Position numbers and translations under genes: made by a program | Assembly (NCBI RefSeq): GCF_900537075.1 | Contig: NZ_UNRA01000001.1 | Span: 620,001 to 684,000 of the forward strand | Source: Tropicibacter sp. Alg240-R139 | GTDB taxonomy: Bacteria > Pseudomonadota > Alphaproteobacteria > Rhodobacterales > Rhodobacteraceae | DNA: 64,000 bases | Reading direction: 5' to 3' | Shown here: positions 34,384 to 42,986 of the stretch, piece by piece | Layout of the letters: each line of letters opens with the position of its first letter | How positions within the stretch are numbered: position 1 is the first letter of the stretch | The notes under the pieces: model-generated | What the model saw: the letters and a program-made list of their open reading frames with translations, nothing else | Databases searched by the model: none | What the model was told of the DNA's origin: nothing

Positions 34384-35190
34384 CTAGTCCACGAAGGCGC
34401 GTTCCACCACAAAGGTCGACGGCTTGTTGTTGGCGCCTTCGTCCAGGCCGAACCCTTCGAGGGCGGCCTTGGTGTCCTTGAGCATTTCCATCGAACCACA
34501 GATCATGCCGCGGTCGGTTTCGGGCGAGATCCGCGGAACGCCCAAGTCCTCGAACACTTTGCCGCTGGCCATCAGGTCAGTGATCCGGCCTTTGAACGGG
34601 TAATCTTCGCGGGTGACGGTGCAGTAGTGGCGCAGGTTCTGGGCCATCTGACCGACCAGCGGATCCTCTTTTAGGACTTTGACCAGCTTTTTACCGTATT
34701 CCAGTTCGTTCACATCCCGGCAGGTGTGGGTCAGGATGACCTCGTCAAATTTTTCATAGGTTTCCGGGTCGCGGATGAGCGAGGCAAAGGGCGCGATGCC
34801 GGTGCCGGTCGAGAACATCCAGAGGCGTTTGCCAGGTAGCAGCGCATCGTTGACCAGCGTGCCGGTGGGTTTTTTGCGCATCAGCACAGTGTCGCCCACC
34901 TTGATCTTTTGCAGATGCTCGGTCAGCGGACCGTCCGGCACCTTGATCGAGTAGAATTCGATCTCTTCATCCCAGCTGGGCGAGGCGATGGAGTAGGCGC
35001 GGAACACCGGCTTTTCGGCGTTCGGCAGGCCGATCATCACAAACTCACCCGAGCGGAAGCGGAAGGTTGAAGGGCGCGTAATGCGGAATTTGAACAGCCG
35101 GTCCGTGAAATGCTCGACCGAGGTTACGGTCTGCGCAAAGACGCCAGCGGGGATCGGGAATTCGGTCTTGGGGGTTGCGTCAAGCGACAT
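34384..35190 (-). CDS. fpr: Ferredoxin-NADP reductase
   Basis: A 268-residue flavoenzyme of the bacterial FPR subclass: the FAD motif VFRAYSIASPSWDEEIEFYSI, the NADP site MFSTGTGIAPFASLIRDPE and the C-terminal DRGMICGSMEMLKDTKAALEGFGLDEG...PSTFVVERAFVD typical of alphaproteobacteria. It moves electrons between NADPH and ferredoxin. It starts 17 bases after fdxA on the same strand, so the two form an operon behind a motif A site. In this setting it could supply reduced ferredoxin to the 6-hydroxynicotinate-reductase-like enzyme (inference). Confidence 0.93.
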   Translation of the reverse strand: MSLDATPKTEFPIPAGVFAQTVTSVEHFTDRLFKFRITRPSTFRFRSGEFVMIGLPNAEKPVFRAYSIASPSWDEEIEFYSIKVPDGPLTEHLQKIKVGDTVLMRKKPTGTLVNDALLPGKRLWMFSTGTGIAPFASLIRDPETYEKFDEVILTHTCRDVNELEYGKKLVKVLKEDPLVGQMAQNLRHYCTVTREDYPFKGRITDLMASGKVFEDLGVPRISPETDRGMICGSMEMLKDTKAALEGFGLDEGANNKPSTFVVERAFVD

Positions 35191-35207
35191 GGGTCTCTCC
35201 GTAGCGG

Positions 35208-35540
35208 TCAGGCGGCAGCCGGGGTTTCGGACAACAGGCCCAGTTTGCCTTCTTTGCCGTTCCAATTGTCGGCGTCGGGCAGGGGGTCTTTCCTTTCGGT
35301 GATGACCGGCCAATGATCGGCATATTTGCGGTTCATCTCGACCCAGGGTTCGGCGTCATCATCGGTGTCAGGACGGATTGCATCGGCAGGGCATTCGGGT
35401 TCGCAAACGCCACAGTCGATGCACTCATCAGGGTGGATGACCAGGGTGTTCTCACCTTCGTAAAAGCAATCCACTGGGCATACTTCGACGCAGTCGGTGA
35501 ATTTGCAGTTGATGCAGTTGTCGGTCACCACATAGGTCAT
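35208..35540 (-). CDS. fdxA: 7Fe ferredoxin (FdxA type)
   Basis: A 110-residue ferredoxin beginning [26 protein letters not shown], then [18 protein letters not shown], the 3Fe-4S plus 4Fe-4S pattern of FdxA. The ATG at 35540 follows AGGAC; the frame is open to 35633 but without motif. FdxA is usually a stand-alone housekeeping gene; here it is joined to fpr and preceded by a motif A operator 17 bases before its start, shared with the ring-reduction genes. Confidence 0.95.
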   Translation of the reverse strand: MTYVVTDNCINCKFTDCVEVCPVDCFYEGENTLVIHPDECIDCGVCEPECPADAIRPDTDDDAEPWVEMNRKYADHWPVITERKDPLPDADNWNGKEGKLGLLSETPAAA

Positions 35541-35557
35541 CGGCGCTCGTCCTTTCG

Positions 35558-35569
35558 TTTGTATACCAA
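35558..35569. promoter_or_regulatory. Motif A site upstream of fdxA-fpr
   Basis: TTTGTATACCAA fits TTNGTATRCNAA. It is 18 bases from the fdxA start, where a repressor would overlap the initiation region. Confidence 0.55.
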
Positions 35570-35659
35570 TGAATAATAGACTCGGGAAACAGCTGTCAAT
35601 ACGTTTGTTTACGTTCAATAAACCAAAGCGCATGGCGCTTGACGGATGCTATGTTTATA

Positions 35660-35671
35660 TTAGTATGCAAA
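35660..35671. promoter_or_regulatory. Motif A site upstream of the enamidase gene
   Basis: TTAGTATGCAAA, identical to the site at 30771. It is 33 bases before the enamidase ATG. The divergent intergenic region thus carries two motif A sites, one for each direction. Confidence 0.6.
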
Positions 35672-35704
35672 CAATAATTGAGCAGAAACCAATCGGAGGA
35701 ACCC

Positions 35705-36871
35705 ATGTCCGCAAAGCTTGTCATCAAGAACATCGGCCTGTTGTTGTCGGGCAAAATGGAGGAGCCGATTCTGGACGGCGACTGCTTGATTGCCATTGAT
35801 GGTAAGATTCACGAGTGGGGATATGAAAAAGATCTGGACTGCGAAGGCGCGGACACTGTTGTGGATGCCAATGGCGTCACCCTCGCGCCCGGTCTGATCG
35901 ACAGTCACATTCACCCGGTCGTGGGCGATTACACTCCGCGCCAGCACCAGATGCACTGGATCGATTCCACCCTGCATGGCGGTGTGACCACTCTGATCTC
36001 GGCCGGTGAGGTGCACATGCCCGGTCGCCCCAAGGATATCGTCGGCCTCAAGGCGATGGCGATTGCGGCGCAGCGTTGGTACGAGAACTTCCGCCCCTCG
36101 GGCATGAAAGTCCACGCTGGCGCACCGGTGATCGAACACGGTATGGTCGAAGAAGACTTCAAGGAAATGGCCGATGCTGGTGTCAAACTGTTGGGCGAGG
36201 TCGGTTTGGGCACCGTCAAGGACGGCAAAACAGCCAAACAGATGGTCGATTGGGCCCGCAAATACGGCATTCAATCCACCATCCACACCGGCGGCCCCTC
36301 GATTCCGGGTTCGGGCTTGATTGATGCGGACATGGTTCTGGAAACCGGCACGGATGTAATCGGCCACATCAACGGCGGCCATTCCGCGCTGCCCGATGAT
36401 CAGATCATGTGCCTGTGTGAAAGCTGCACCGCAGGTTTGGAGATCGTGCACAACGGCAACGAGCGCGCGGCATTGCTAACGCTGAATACCGCGCGCGAGT
36501 TGAAACAGATGGACCGGATCATTCTGGGCACTGACGGCCCGGCCGGTTCGGGTGTGCAGCCCTTGGGCATCATGCGCATGGTGGCGATGCTGTCGTCGCT
36601 CGGCGATGTCCCGGCTGAGATCGCGTTCTGCTTTGCCAACGGCAACACAGCGCGGCAGCGCGAATTGGACACGGGCCTGATCAATCAGGGCATGTGCGCC
36701 GATTTCGTTCTCATGGATCAAGCGCAGCACGCGCCGGGCAAGGACATTCTGGAATCGGTGCAACTGGGCAATCTGCCGGGCGTTGGCATGACCATCATCG
36801 ACGGCAAGGTGACGTCGGAACGCAGCCGAAACACACCGCCCGCAACGCGCCTGCCACAGGTTGTAAGCTAA
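35705..36871 (+). CDS. ena: Enamidase-like amidohydrolase (6-oxo-tetrahydronicotinate ring opening)
   Basis: A 388-residue amidohydrolase. Metal motif GLIDSHIHPVVGDYTPRQ, HGGVTTLISAGEVHMPGRPKD, the bridging-residue region GEVGLGTVKD, IHTGGPSIPGSGLID, GHINGGHSALP, LGTDGPAGSGVQPLG and the terminal SRNTPPATR closely match what I recall of the Eubacterium barkeri enamidase, which hydrolyses 1,4,5,6-tetrahydro-6-oxonicotinate to 2-formylglutarate and ammonia. GGAGG precedes the ATG at 35705. A CoA-transferase follows in the same direction. Substrate by family resemblance, not shown. Confidence 0.85.
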   Translation: MSAKLVIKNIGLLLSGKMEEPILDGDCLIAIDGKIHEWGYEKDLDCEGADTVVDANGVTLAPGLIDSHIHPVVGDYTPRQHQMHWIDSTLHGGVTTLISAGEVHMPGRPKDIVGLKAMAIAAQRWYENFRPSGMKVHAGAPVIEHGMVEEDFKEMADAGVKLLGEVGLGTVKDGKTAKQMVDWARKYGIQSTIHTGGPSIPGSGLIDADMVLETGTDVIGHINGGHSALPDDQIMCLCESCTAGLEIVHNGNERAALLTLNTARELKQMDRIILGTDGPAGSGVQPLGIMRMVAMLSSLGDVPAEIAFCFANGNTARQRELDTGLINQGMCADFVLMDQAQHAPGKDILESVQLGNLPGVGMTIIDGKVTSERSRNTPPATRLPQVVS

Positions 36872-36943
36872 GGCAAAAAACTCCCCGAACTGACCCTCAG
36901 ATGGCTTGCGCCGCCGAGGGATATTATTGAAAGGCACCTGAAT

Positions 36944-38056
36944 ATGAGCGCACCCTTGCAAGGTCTCAAAGTTGTGGAGCTGGCCCGCATTCTGGCAGGA
37001 CCATGGATCGGGCAGACGCTGGCTGATCTGGGGGCCGAGGTGCTAAAGGTCGAAAGCCCGGATGGCGACGACACCCGCAAATGGGGCCCGCCGTTCATCG
37101 AACGGGACGGGGACAAGACGGCGGCTTATTTTCATGGTGCCAACCGTGGAAAAGACAGCATCGCGCTGGATTTCGGGGATGCAGGTGATCGGGCCAAGCT
37201 TCTGGATCTGATCCGGGATGCGGATGTGTTGATTGAAAACTTCAAGGTTGGCGGTCTGAAAAAGTTCGGCCTCGATTATGAAAATGTCAAAGCGCTTAAT
37301 CCGCGCCTGATTTATGCGTCGGTCACTGGCTTTGGTCAGGACGGGCCTTATGCGCGTCGGGCGGGCTATGATTTCCTGATTCAGGGAATGAGCGGCATCA
37401 TGGATCTGACAGGTGATCCGGCGGGCGAGCCGCAAAAGATTGGTGTCGCCTTTGCCGATATCTTCACTGGGCTTTATGGCGTCATTGGCATTCAGGCGGC
37501 GCTGGCTGAGCGAGAACAGTCGGGGCTGGGACAGCACGTGGACCTGAGCCTGTTGGACTGCATGACGGGCGTTTTGGCCAATCAGGCGATGAACTTCCTT
37601 GCCTCGGGCAACTGCCCAACACGTTTGGGCAATGCGCACCCCAACATCGTGCCCTATCAGGTGTTCCCGGTGGCAGACGGTCACATCATCATCGCCTGCG
37701 GCAATGACAGGCAATATGCCACGCTCTGCGCTATTCTCGATGTGCCAGAGTTGATCGAAGACGCGCGTTTTGTGGCCAATTCCGACCGTGTTGGGAACCG
37801 TGATGCTTTGACCGAGCTGCTGACCGAAGCCTGCCTGAAATGGGGTAAATTGGACCTGTTGGCGGCGCTTGAAAAGGGCGGTGTACCGGGTGGGCCAATC
37901 AACTCGGTTGCCGAGGCGTTGAGCGATCCCCAAGTGCAGCATCGCGAGATGCAGATTGCACCCGAGGGCGTGCCCGGCCTACGCACCCCGATCCGCTTTT
38001 CGCGGTCCAAGTTGCAGCTGGACAAGGCATCGCCCAAGCGGCCTGTCAGGTCATGA
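36944..38056 (+). CDS. Class III (CaiB/BaiF) CoA-transferase
   Basis: A 370-residue protein with the family opening GLKVVELARILAGPWIGQTLADLGAEVLKVE, the catalytic Asp in RAGYDFLIQGMSGIMDLTG (Asp143), GLGQHVDLSLLDCMTGV and GNAHPNIVPYQVF. Such enzymes move CoA between carboxylates by an aspartyl-anhydride route. It is 72 bases after the enamidase gene. If the pathway runs through formylglutarate to glutarate, a glutarate CoA-transferase would be the natural role (inference). Its stop overlaps the convergent MarR stop by six bases. Confidence 0.9.
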   Translation: MSAPLQGLKVVELARILAGPWIGQTLADLGAEVLKVESPDGDDTRKWGPPFIERDGDKTAAYFHGANRGKDSIALDFGDAGDRAKLLDLIRDADVLIENFKVGGLKKFGLDYENVKALNPRLIYASVTGFGQDGPYARRAGYDFLIQGMSGIMDLTGDPAGEPQKIGVAFADIFTGLYGVIGIQAALAEREQSGLGQHVDLSLLDCMTGVLANQAMNFLASGNCPTRLGNAHPNIVPYQVFPVADGHIIIACGNDRQYATLCAILDVPELIEDARFVANSDRVGNRDALTELLTEACLKWGKLDLLAALEKGGVPGGPINSVAEALSDPQVQHREMQIAPEGVPGLRTPIRFSRSKLQLDKASPKRPVRS

Positions 38057-38479
38057 CAGTTTGCGCAGGATCTTGACCAGGTTGCGCTGTTCCGCGGCTG
38101 TCAGAGGTTTCAGCGACTCTGCCGTGATCTCGCGCCCGACTTCTTTCATTCGCGTGACCACTTCTTCGCCTTCAGAAGAGAGCGAAATCATCGTGCGGCG
38201 CTTGTCGTTGGGGTCGGGGGCCGTGACCGTCAATCCCTTTTGACGGAGCCGGTCGACCACTCCTTTGATTGTGGCCACATCCATCGCCGCCAGACGGCCA
38301 AGATGGTTTTGCGAACAGGTGCCTTGTTCTGAAATCCGGATCAGGGCCGAAAACTGCGTCGGTGTCAGGCTGTTGATGGTTTTCGATTGAAATATCGTGG
38401 CGTGGCGTTGGCTGGCCAATCGTAAGAGATACCCGACCTGGTCATCCAGTCGATAGTCTGTATCTGCCACTTCTGTCAT
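38051..38479 (-). CDS. MarR-family transcriptional regulator
   Basis: A 142-residue winged-helix protein: YRLDDQVGYLLRLASQRHATIF, then SLTPTQFSALIRISEQGTCSQNHLGRLAAMDVATIKGVVDRLRQKGL and the wing PDPNDKRRTMISLSSEG. The ATG at 38479 gives normal MarR length; the frame is open upstream to 38626. MarR proteins of aromatic pathways often sense CoA thioesters or aromatic acids and bind short palindromes. Its place inside the cluster makes it the best candidate for motif A (inference). Confidence 0.9.
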   Translation of the reverse strand: MTEVADTDYRLDDQVGYLLRLASQRHATIFQSKTINSLTPTQFSALIRISEQGTCSQNHLGRLAAMDVATIKGVVDRLRQKGLTVTAPDPNDKRRTMISLSSEGEEVVTRMKEVGREITAESLKPLTAAEQRNLVKILRKLS

Positions 38480-38750
38480 CCACTCATCCGCCAATTGAAA
38501 AACCATTAGAAGTATAACAAAAACCTGCATATCCACAACGGGTATTCCGGGCAGAGTACTACCTGGGCAGGTGTCAGAACGCCAAACAATTGCTTGAGAT
38601 TTCAGGGTTCTGATCAACGCCTTCAAAGGCCCAGTCGTAGCAGACCGAACCGGTCTTGATGATATAGGTCTGGCCCGATACGGGCCGCGCTAAGTGCGGG
38701 TTCATGTGTCAAAGCGATCGCGAGCTCCAACCATTTCAAACCGCCTTAGG

Positions 38751-39435
38751 TTAATTCGGAACAGGCGAGCGGCCTGCTTGGTCATTGACACCAAGTCCAG
38801 CAGCGCTAACGACGTAGGCGGCAATGAGCGTGGTGACCATCATAACGACCAGATTGACGAACATAACGACCAGATTGACGAATTGCAGAACAATTGAAGT
38901 CTGCGGAAAGACAAGGATGGCAAAGGCATTGAGTACAAATGTCAGAACGGCGGCCACAAAGACTTCGCCACTGATCCGCTGATCCATTGACCCACCTACA
39001 GGCTGACGGCTTTATTTGGGATATTCAGGGCACCGCCCAGATCGGTCAGAAAAGCACTCGGAACAAAGGCGGCAGAAATGCGCCATGCCTGACTGATGCC
39101 AAGCACTCCGGTCATCTCGCGGCCTTGGGGGCCGAACGGACAAGAACACCTAAACGGGTTATGTGGAAGAGAAGCCAAATGCCCAACAGAACTGAGGAAC
39201 CAATGGTGATCAGCGCCAGGTCATGTTCGGTGATGCGGATAGCGGTGGCCGGATCGCCCGTGTCATCGCGGCCAACCAATTTGAGTTGCTTGCTCTCGGT
39301 CACACTTGCAGCGTCGAGCTGTTCGATCCTCAGCTGCCAACCCTTCATTTTGAGTTTGGCAACGGTAGGCACGCGGTGGCTGTTTACCTCACCGATAGAG
39401 GCAGTGACCGCGACCTGGGCGAACTGCGGGTCTAA
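38751..39435 (-). pseudogene. Possible decayed membrane protein (DUF2975-like impression)
   Basis: Three partial frames on the minus strand follow each other: 39435-39112 (polar stretch, then the span LALITIGSSVLLGIWLLFHITRL), 39178-38996 (short, ending LNIPNKAVSL) and 38987-38751 (spans VFVAAVLTFVLNAFAILVF and a repeated FVNLVVM). Together they look like one ~200-residue four-span protein broken by frameshifts or stops. The assignment is weak. The 38480-38750 stretch shows nothing coding that I can support. Confidence 0.3.
38841..38882. repeat. 21-bp perfect tandem duplication
   Basis: Two identical 21-bp units, 38841-38861 and 38862-38882, each starting CATAACGACCAGATTGACG. On the minus strand they encode FVNLVVM twice in frame inside a membrane segment. 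Confidence 0.8.
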
Positions 39436-39483
39436 CTAATCACAGGCAGCGCTGAATGCGCGCCCAGAACGGCACGTCATCTG

Positions 39484-40068
39484 CTACCGCAGGCCGTCTT
39501 TGCCTTCGGCATCTTCGCGGGTCAAACCGCCGACGCGGGGCAGGGGGCGGCCGCTGTCGGTGACGGCGACGGCCACCATGATTTCATTGGCGCGCGGCGC
39601 ATCGTTCAGGCGCACCTCGATGCCGTCAAAGTGGCTGCGCACGTAAGCGGCGTCTTTGTGCCCAAGCGGCACGTCGAGTACCTGGCCGGGGCTGCCCATC
39701 TTCTTGGACGACGGCACCAGGGCAGCGCCCTTTTCGACCTCTTTGCGCAACGGGGCGCCAAGTTTGGGGTGCAACAGGGCCGCGGCATGTTCCAACTCGC
39801 CGTTTTCGCCGACCATGGCGGATTTGCCGTAGCTTTCGGCCTGCTCGGGTGTGATCCTTAGAGCTTCGACGCATTTCTTGCCCAGAATAGCCCCCAACTC
39901 TGCGCCCATGTCCATCAGGGGCGTCAGGTCTTCCTCATAGGTCCCAGCATAGGGATTGGCGATCACTGCTACGGCCACCGCTTTGCGGGTGGCGGGTGCG
40001 ATGTTGCGCCCCGCTTCAATATGGGTTTCTTCGACGTTTACGGCAATTTTGCGAATGTCCATTGTCAT
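39484..40068 (-). CDS. DUF1185 (AA_synth) protein, paralogue 1
   Basis: A 194-residue protein of the so-called amino acid synthesis family: IRKIAVNVEETHIEAG, VAVAVIANPYAGTYEEDL, ESYGKSAMVGENGELEHAAALLHPKLGAPLRK, LVPSSKKMGSPGQVLDVPLGHKDAAYVRSHFD and MVAVAVTDSGRPLPRVGGL. Function unknown despite the family name. Its ATG overlaps the stop of paralogue 2 by four bases. It is the last gene of the six-gene hydroxylase/reductase operon, where two DUF1185 copies in tandem suggest a heteromer or two related steps. Confidence 0.88.
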   Translation of the reverse strand: MTMDIRKIAVNVEETHIEAGRNIAPATRKAVAVAVIANPYAGTYEEDLTPLMDMGAELGAILGKKCVEALRITPEQAESYGKSAMVGENGELEHAAALLHPKLGAPLRKEVEKGAALVPSSKKMGSPGQVLDVPLGHKDAAYVRSHFDGIEVRLNDAPRANEIMVAVAVTDSGRPLPRVGGLTREDAEGKDGLR

Positions 40069-40646
40069 CTCAGACCGTCCTCTCCCTTTATGTCCCAGAC
40101 CTCGAGCCCGCCCGAGCGTGAATGAATGCGCGGTCCGGTGCTCATCACCAGCGCAAAGGCCAGTTCGTCTGCGCGCGGCGCGTCGTTGCACCCCACTTCC
40201 ATGCTGTCGAAATGCGACCGAACGTAAGAGGCGTTGACGTGGGTGATGGGCACGTCCAGACGCGCGCCAACGCCGCCGACTTTCTTGGATGAGGGTACGA
40301 TGGCGTTTGCATTGCCCAACAGTTGCCGCATGGCATAGCCGCCCGGAGCGTGCCACAGCGCGCCATGCTCCAATTCGCCGCCTTCGCCGACAAGTGAGCC
40401 TTTGCCATAGCCTTGGATGTCTTCCGGGCCGCCCAGGGTGTCGAGCAGCTTTTGCGCCATTTGGAGGCCGAGCGGTTTCAGATCTTCCATAAAGCCCTGG
40501 ATGTTTGCCTCGTACCGGCCGGCAAAGGGGTTCTTAATGATGGCCAGAACGGCGGCGCGGCGCTGCGGCGTTTCGGGGGCGGGACCGCCTTCGTGAAAGA
40601 TCTCTTCGTAAGACGCGATTGTTTTTCTTAGAATGACGTCAGGCAT
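40065..40646 (-). CDS. DUF1185 (AA_synth) protein, paralogue 2
   Basis: A 193-residue paralogue of the next gene, sharing IIKNPFAGRYEANI, YGKGSLVGEGGELEHGALWHAPGG, IVPSSKKVGGVGARLDVPITHVNASYVRSHFD and NDAPRADELAFAL. It overlaps the UPF0280 gene by eight bases upstream and paralogue 1 by four bases downstream. The conserved GE(G/N)GELEH and PSSKK motifs look like an active or binding site; no reaction is known to me. Confidence 0.88.
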   Translation of the reverse strand: MPDVILRKTIASYEEIFHEGGPAPETPQRRAAVLAIIKNPFAGRYEANIQGFMEDLKPLGLQMAQKLLDTLGGPEDIQGYGKGSLVGEGGELEHGALWHAPGGYAMRQLLGNANAIVPSSKKVGGVGARLDVPITHVNASYVRSHFDSMEVGCNDAPRADELAFALVMSTGPRIHSRSGGLEVWDIKGEDGLR

Positions 40647-41502
40647 TTAGCAGTGTCCGTTTGTTTTGTTGTCCGGTCAGACCGGAAGGTCCTGCATGAC
40701 GAGATTCGCCTTGCAGGTGAAGGGATGCCGCGCGGATCAATCCGGCGTCGCGCATTTTTTCGGCGACGATCAGACCGCTTTGCAGCGCATGGTGAATATC
40801 GGGTTGCGCAAGCGGCGCACAGTGCGTGGTGACCAACTGATCGCCCAGGTCACTGGCGTCTTGCAGATCGCTGGCGGGTCGGCGTGTGATTGCCGGGTGA
40901 TCGGGCAGGTTGACGGCGTTGGCAATCAGGGTTGCGGCCACATCAGCCAGAGCGGCCGTGCGCGCCAAAACGGTGACGCTGTCGGCAATCCCCAAGGATA
41001 GGCTGCGACCACCACGGCCAGATGTGGCAATACCGCCGATCCGATCCCGCGAGGCGACCTTGATCCGGCCCAGATCGTGGCCTTCAACCGAAGCCATGGC
41101 AGACGTGAAAGTCTCACCGGGTGCCAGGTGCAACGCAATGTCGCCACCGTTGTTTACGTAGGCGCGTCGTAGAGGAGTAGCCTGTCGCATGGCGTTCAGG
41201 ATTTCGTCGGCCACTGCGCCAGCCACCGCCGCCATGGGGGTTACAAAGGTCAGATTATGGGGCCGAACCGCGCGCGCCATACGGCGGGCAATGCGCCCGA
41301 CAAAGAGCGCACGTTCCAGTGTCATGGGCTGGCGAAGTTGATCCAGCTCGCGAACGAGTTCTTGCAGCACGGTCTGAAACCGAGCTTCTGCCGCATCAAA
41401 CGCCACCTGCCGTGCGCCGTCTGCGCCGATGATCAGGTCAATCGGACCGTGCTGCAAATGCAGTCGGGTGCCACAGGGCAATATGGCGGCGACAGGGTTC
41501 AT
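40639..41502 (-). CDS. UPF0280 / ApbE-like protein
   Basis: A 287-residue protein related to the ApbE flavin-transferase fold: LTFVTPMAAVAGAVADEILNAM, RRAYVNNGGDIALHLAPGE, GGIATSGRGGRSLSLGIADSVTVLA and ADVAATLIANAVN. ApbE attaches FMN covalently to proteins. The ATG at 41502 overlaps the reductase stop (ATGA). I recall the clostridial 6-hydroxynicotinate reductase being a flavin/Fe-S enzyme; a role in its flavin loading is a reasonable but unproven guess. Confidence 0.85.
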   Translation of the reverse strand: MNPVAAILPCGTRLHLQHGPIDLIIGADGARQVAFDAAEARFQTVLQELVRELDQLRQPMTLERALFVGRIARRMARAVRPHNLTFVTPMAAVAGAVADEILNAMRQATPLRRAYVNNGGDIALHLAPGETFTSAMASVEGHDLGRIKVASRDRIGGIATSGRGGRSLSLGIADSVTVLARTAALADVAATLIANAVNLPDHPAITRRPASDLQDASDLGDQLVTTHCAPLAQPDIHHALQSGLIVAEKMRDAGLIRAASLHLQGESRHAGPSGLTGQQNKRTLLNA

Positions 41503-42986
41503 TTGGCCCAACGATAGTTGGTGGCGGCCATCGGGTCGGGTTGGTTTTCGAACTGCGAGATTTTGCGGGTTTCATCCGACACAATCTCGGCCACCGGTTT
41601 GATCTCGTCCATGTGCCCGCCAAGGGTGCCATAGTCGCTGACGCGCATGGTGAACTCGATGGGCGCAACCAGGGCCGGGGTGGGGACATAGCCGAACGAG
41701 CCTGTCGGCATGTCGAGCACGTCCACCATCACCGTGATGCCGCCGCCGGGCCAGACATAGGCTTCGGCCCCGCCGCAAGACACAAAGGTCAGCGAGTCCT
41801 TGACGGACTTGGTCAGGCGCACGGGGTTTTCGGTCACACCGGCGCGCAAGCTACCGCCTGCGCCACCCATGAACAGCACCGAACAGACCGAGGGTTCGCA
41901 GTTCTCGGCGATCAATTCGGCGGACGCCTTGAGAGGCGCCGGGGTGTCGACCGGTTGCGGTTTCAGATCGCCGTCCAGCTCGAAATAGGCGTATTGCTCG
42001 CCGGTGGTCGACACCATTAGCAGCTTCATGCCTTCTTTGGCGAACTTTGGGCTGAAATCGCCCAGGATCTTGAGTGGATCTTCGATGTCCGTGCCGCCCC
42101 AGCCGGTGCCGGGTTCAGCGACCTGGAAGTAACGACCGGGGGTCGAGCGGCGACCGTTGATCTTGATGCCGGTTGCCTCGACGTCCAGCAGCTTGCCTGC
42201 CTGGTGTTCGGAAAGAACGCCGGTGATGTGGTCATCGACGACCACCACGTCATCCACGTGATCGACCCAGTGCTTGGCAAACATGCCGATGGTGGCCGAG
42301 CCGCAGCCCACGCGCATCAGCTTCTCTTCGACACCGTTGATGAAGGGGGCTTTGCCTGCCTCGACAATCACAGTTGTCTGGTGGGCCTCTTCGCCGATCA
42401 CCATTTCAACGGCCTCACGGTTGCAGAGCTTCAGCAGCGCATCACAGGTGACCCGGCCCTCTTTCTTGGAACCGCCGGTCAGGTGTTCAACACCGCCCAA
42501 AGACAACATCTTCGAACCGTATTCCGAGGTCATCACATGACCGATCGGCTCGCCTTCCACATAGACGACATCGCGTTCGTGGCCGATGTGACGATCTGTG
42601 TCGATCTTCACCTTGACCCCGCAGTACGAGAAGATGCCTTCGGTCACGACCGTGACCATGTCGACGCCCTGAACCTCTTGGCTGACGATAAAGGGCGCGG
42701 GCTTGTAGTCGGGGTAGGTGGTGCCAGCCCCAACCGCCGTCACGAACGGACGGTTGCCCTGCACGATGTCGCCATCCCAATCGCCGGGACCTTTGCCGTC
42801 CTTCATGAAGGGAACCAGCTTGGCCTCGTCGGTGTTTTCGATGATGGTCAGAGCATCGAGGCGCACAAGATCGCCGCCATGGTTGGCGTAGCGGTCACAG
42901 GCACCAGCCTTGCTGTCGGCGATAAAACACATCACCGGGCAAGCGTCGCAGCGGATTTTTTCGGGTTTGGCGCGGTCAGTTGCCAT
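41499..42986 (-). CDS. hnr: 6-hydroxynicotinate reductase family protein
   Basis: A 495-residue protein with a four-Cys Fe-S motif at the N-terminus (Cys13, 16, 20 and 30 in RCDACPVMCFIADSKAGAC), then VTVVTEGIFSYCGVKVKIDTD, SEYGSKMLSLGGVEHLTGG, MRVGCGSATIGMF and LFMGGAGGSLRAGVTENP. It belongs to the family of the Eubacterium barkeri enzyme that reduces 6-hydroxynicotinate to tetrahydro-6-oxonicotinate with ferredoxin. Finding it next to an oxygen-using gene set is notable. It overlaps the hydroxylase gene by 11 bases and UPF0280 by four. Confidence 0.85.
   Translation of the reverse strand: MATDRAKPEKIRCDACPVMCFIADSKAGACDRYANHGGDLVRLDALTIIENTDEAKLVPFMKDGKGPGDWDGDIVQGNRPFVTAVGAGTTYPDYKPAPFIVSQEVQGVDMVTVVTEGIFSYCGVKVKIDTDRHIGHERDVVYVEGEPIGHVMTSEYGSKMLSLGGVEHLTGGSKKEGRVTCDALLKLCNREAVEMVIGEEAHQTTVIVEAGKAPFINGVEEKLMRVGCGSATIGMFAKHWVDHVDDVVVVDDHITGVLSEHQAGKLLDVEATGIKINGRRSTPGRYFQVAEPGTGWGGTDIEDPLKILGDFSPKFAKEGMKLLMVSTTGEQYAYFELDGDLKPQPVDTPAPLKASAELIAENCEPSVCSVLFMGGAGGSLRAGVTENPVRLTKSVKDSLTFVSCGGAEAYVWPGGGITVMVDVLDMPTGSFGYVPTPALVAPIEFTMRVSDYGTLGGHMDEIKPVAEIVSDETRKISQFENQPDPMAATNYRWAK

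Noticed and set aside
38841-38882. Considered as a CRISPR-like or direct-repeat array
   Set aside because: Only two adjacent units with no spacer; it is a simple tandem duplication.
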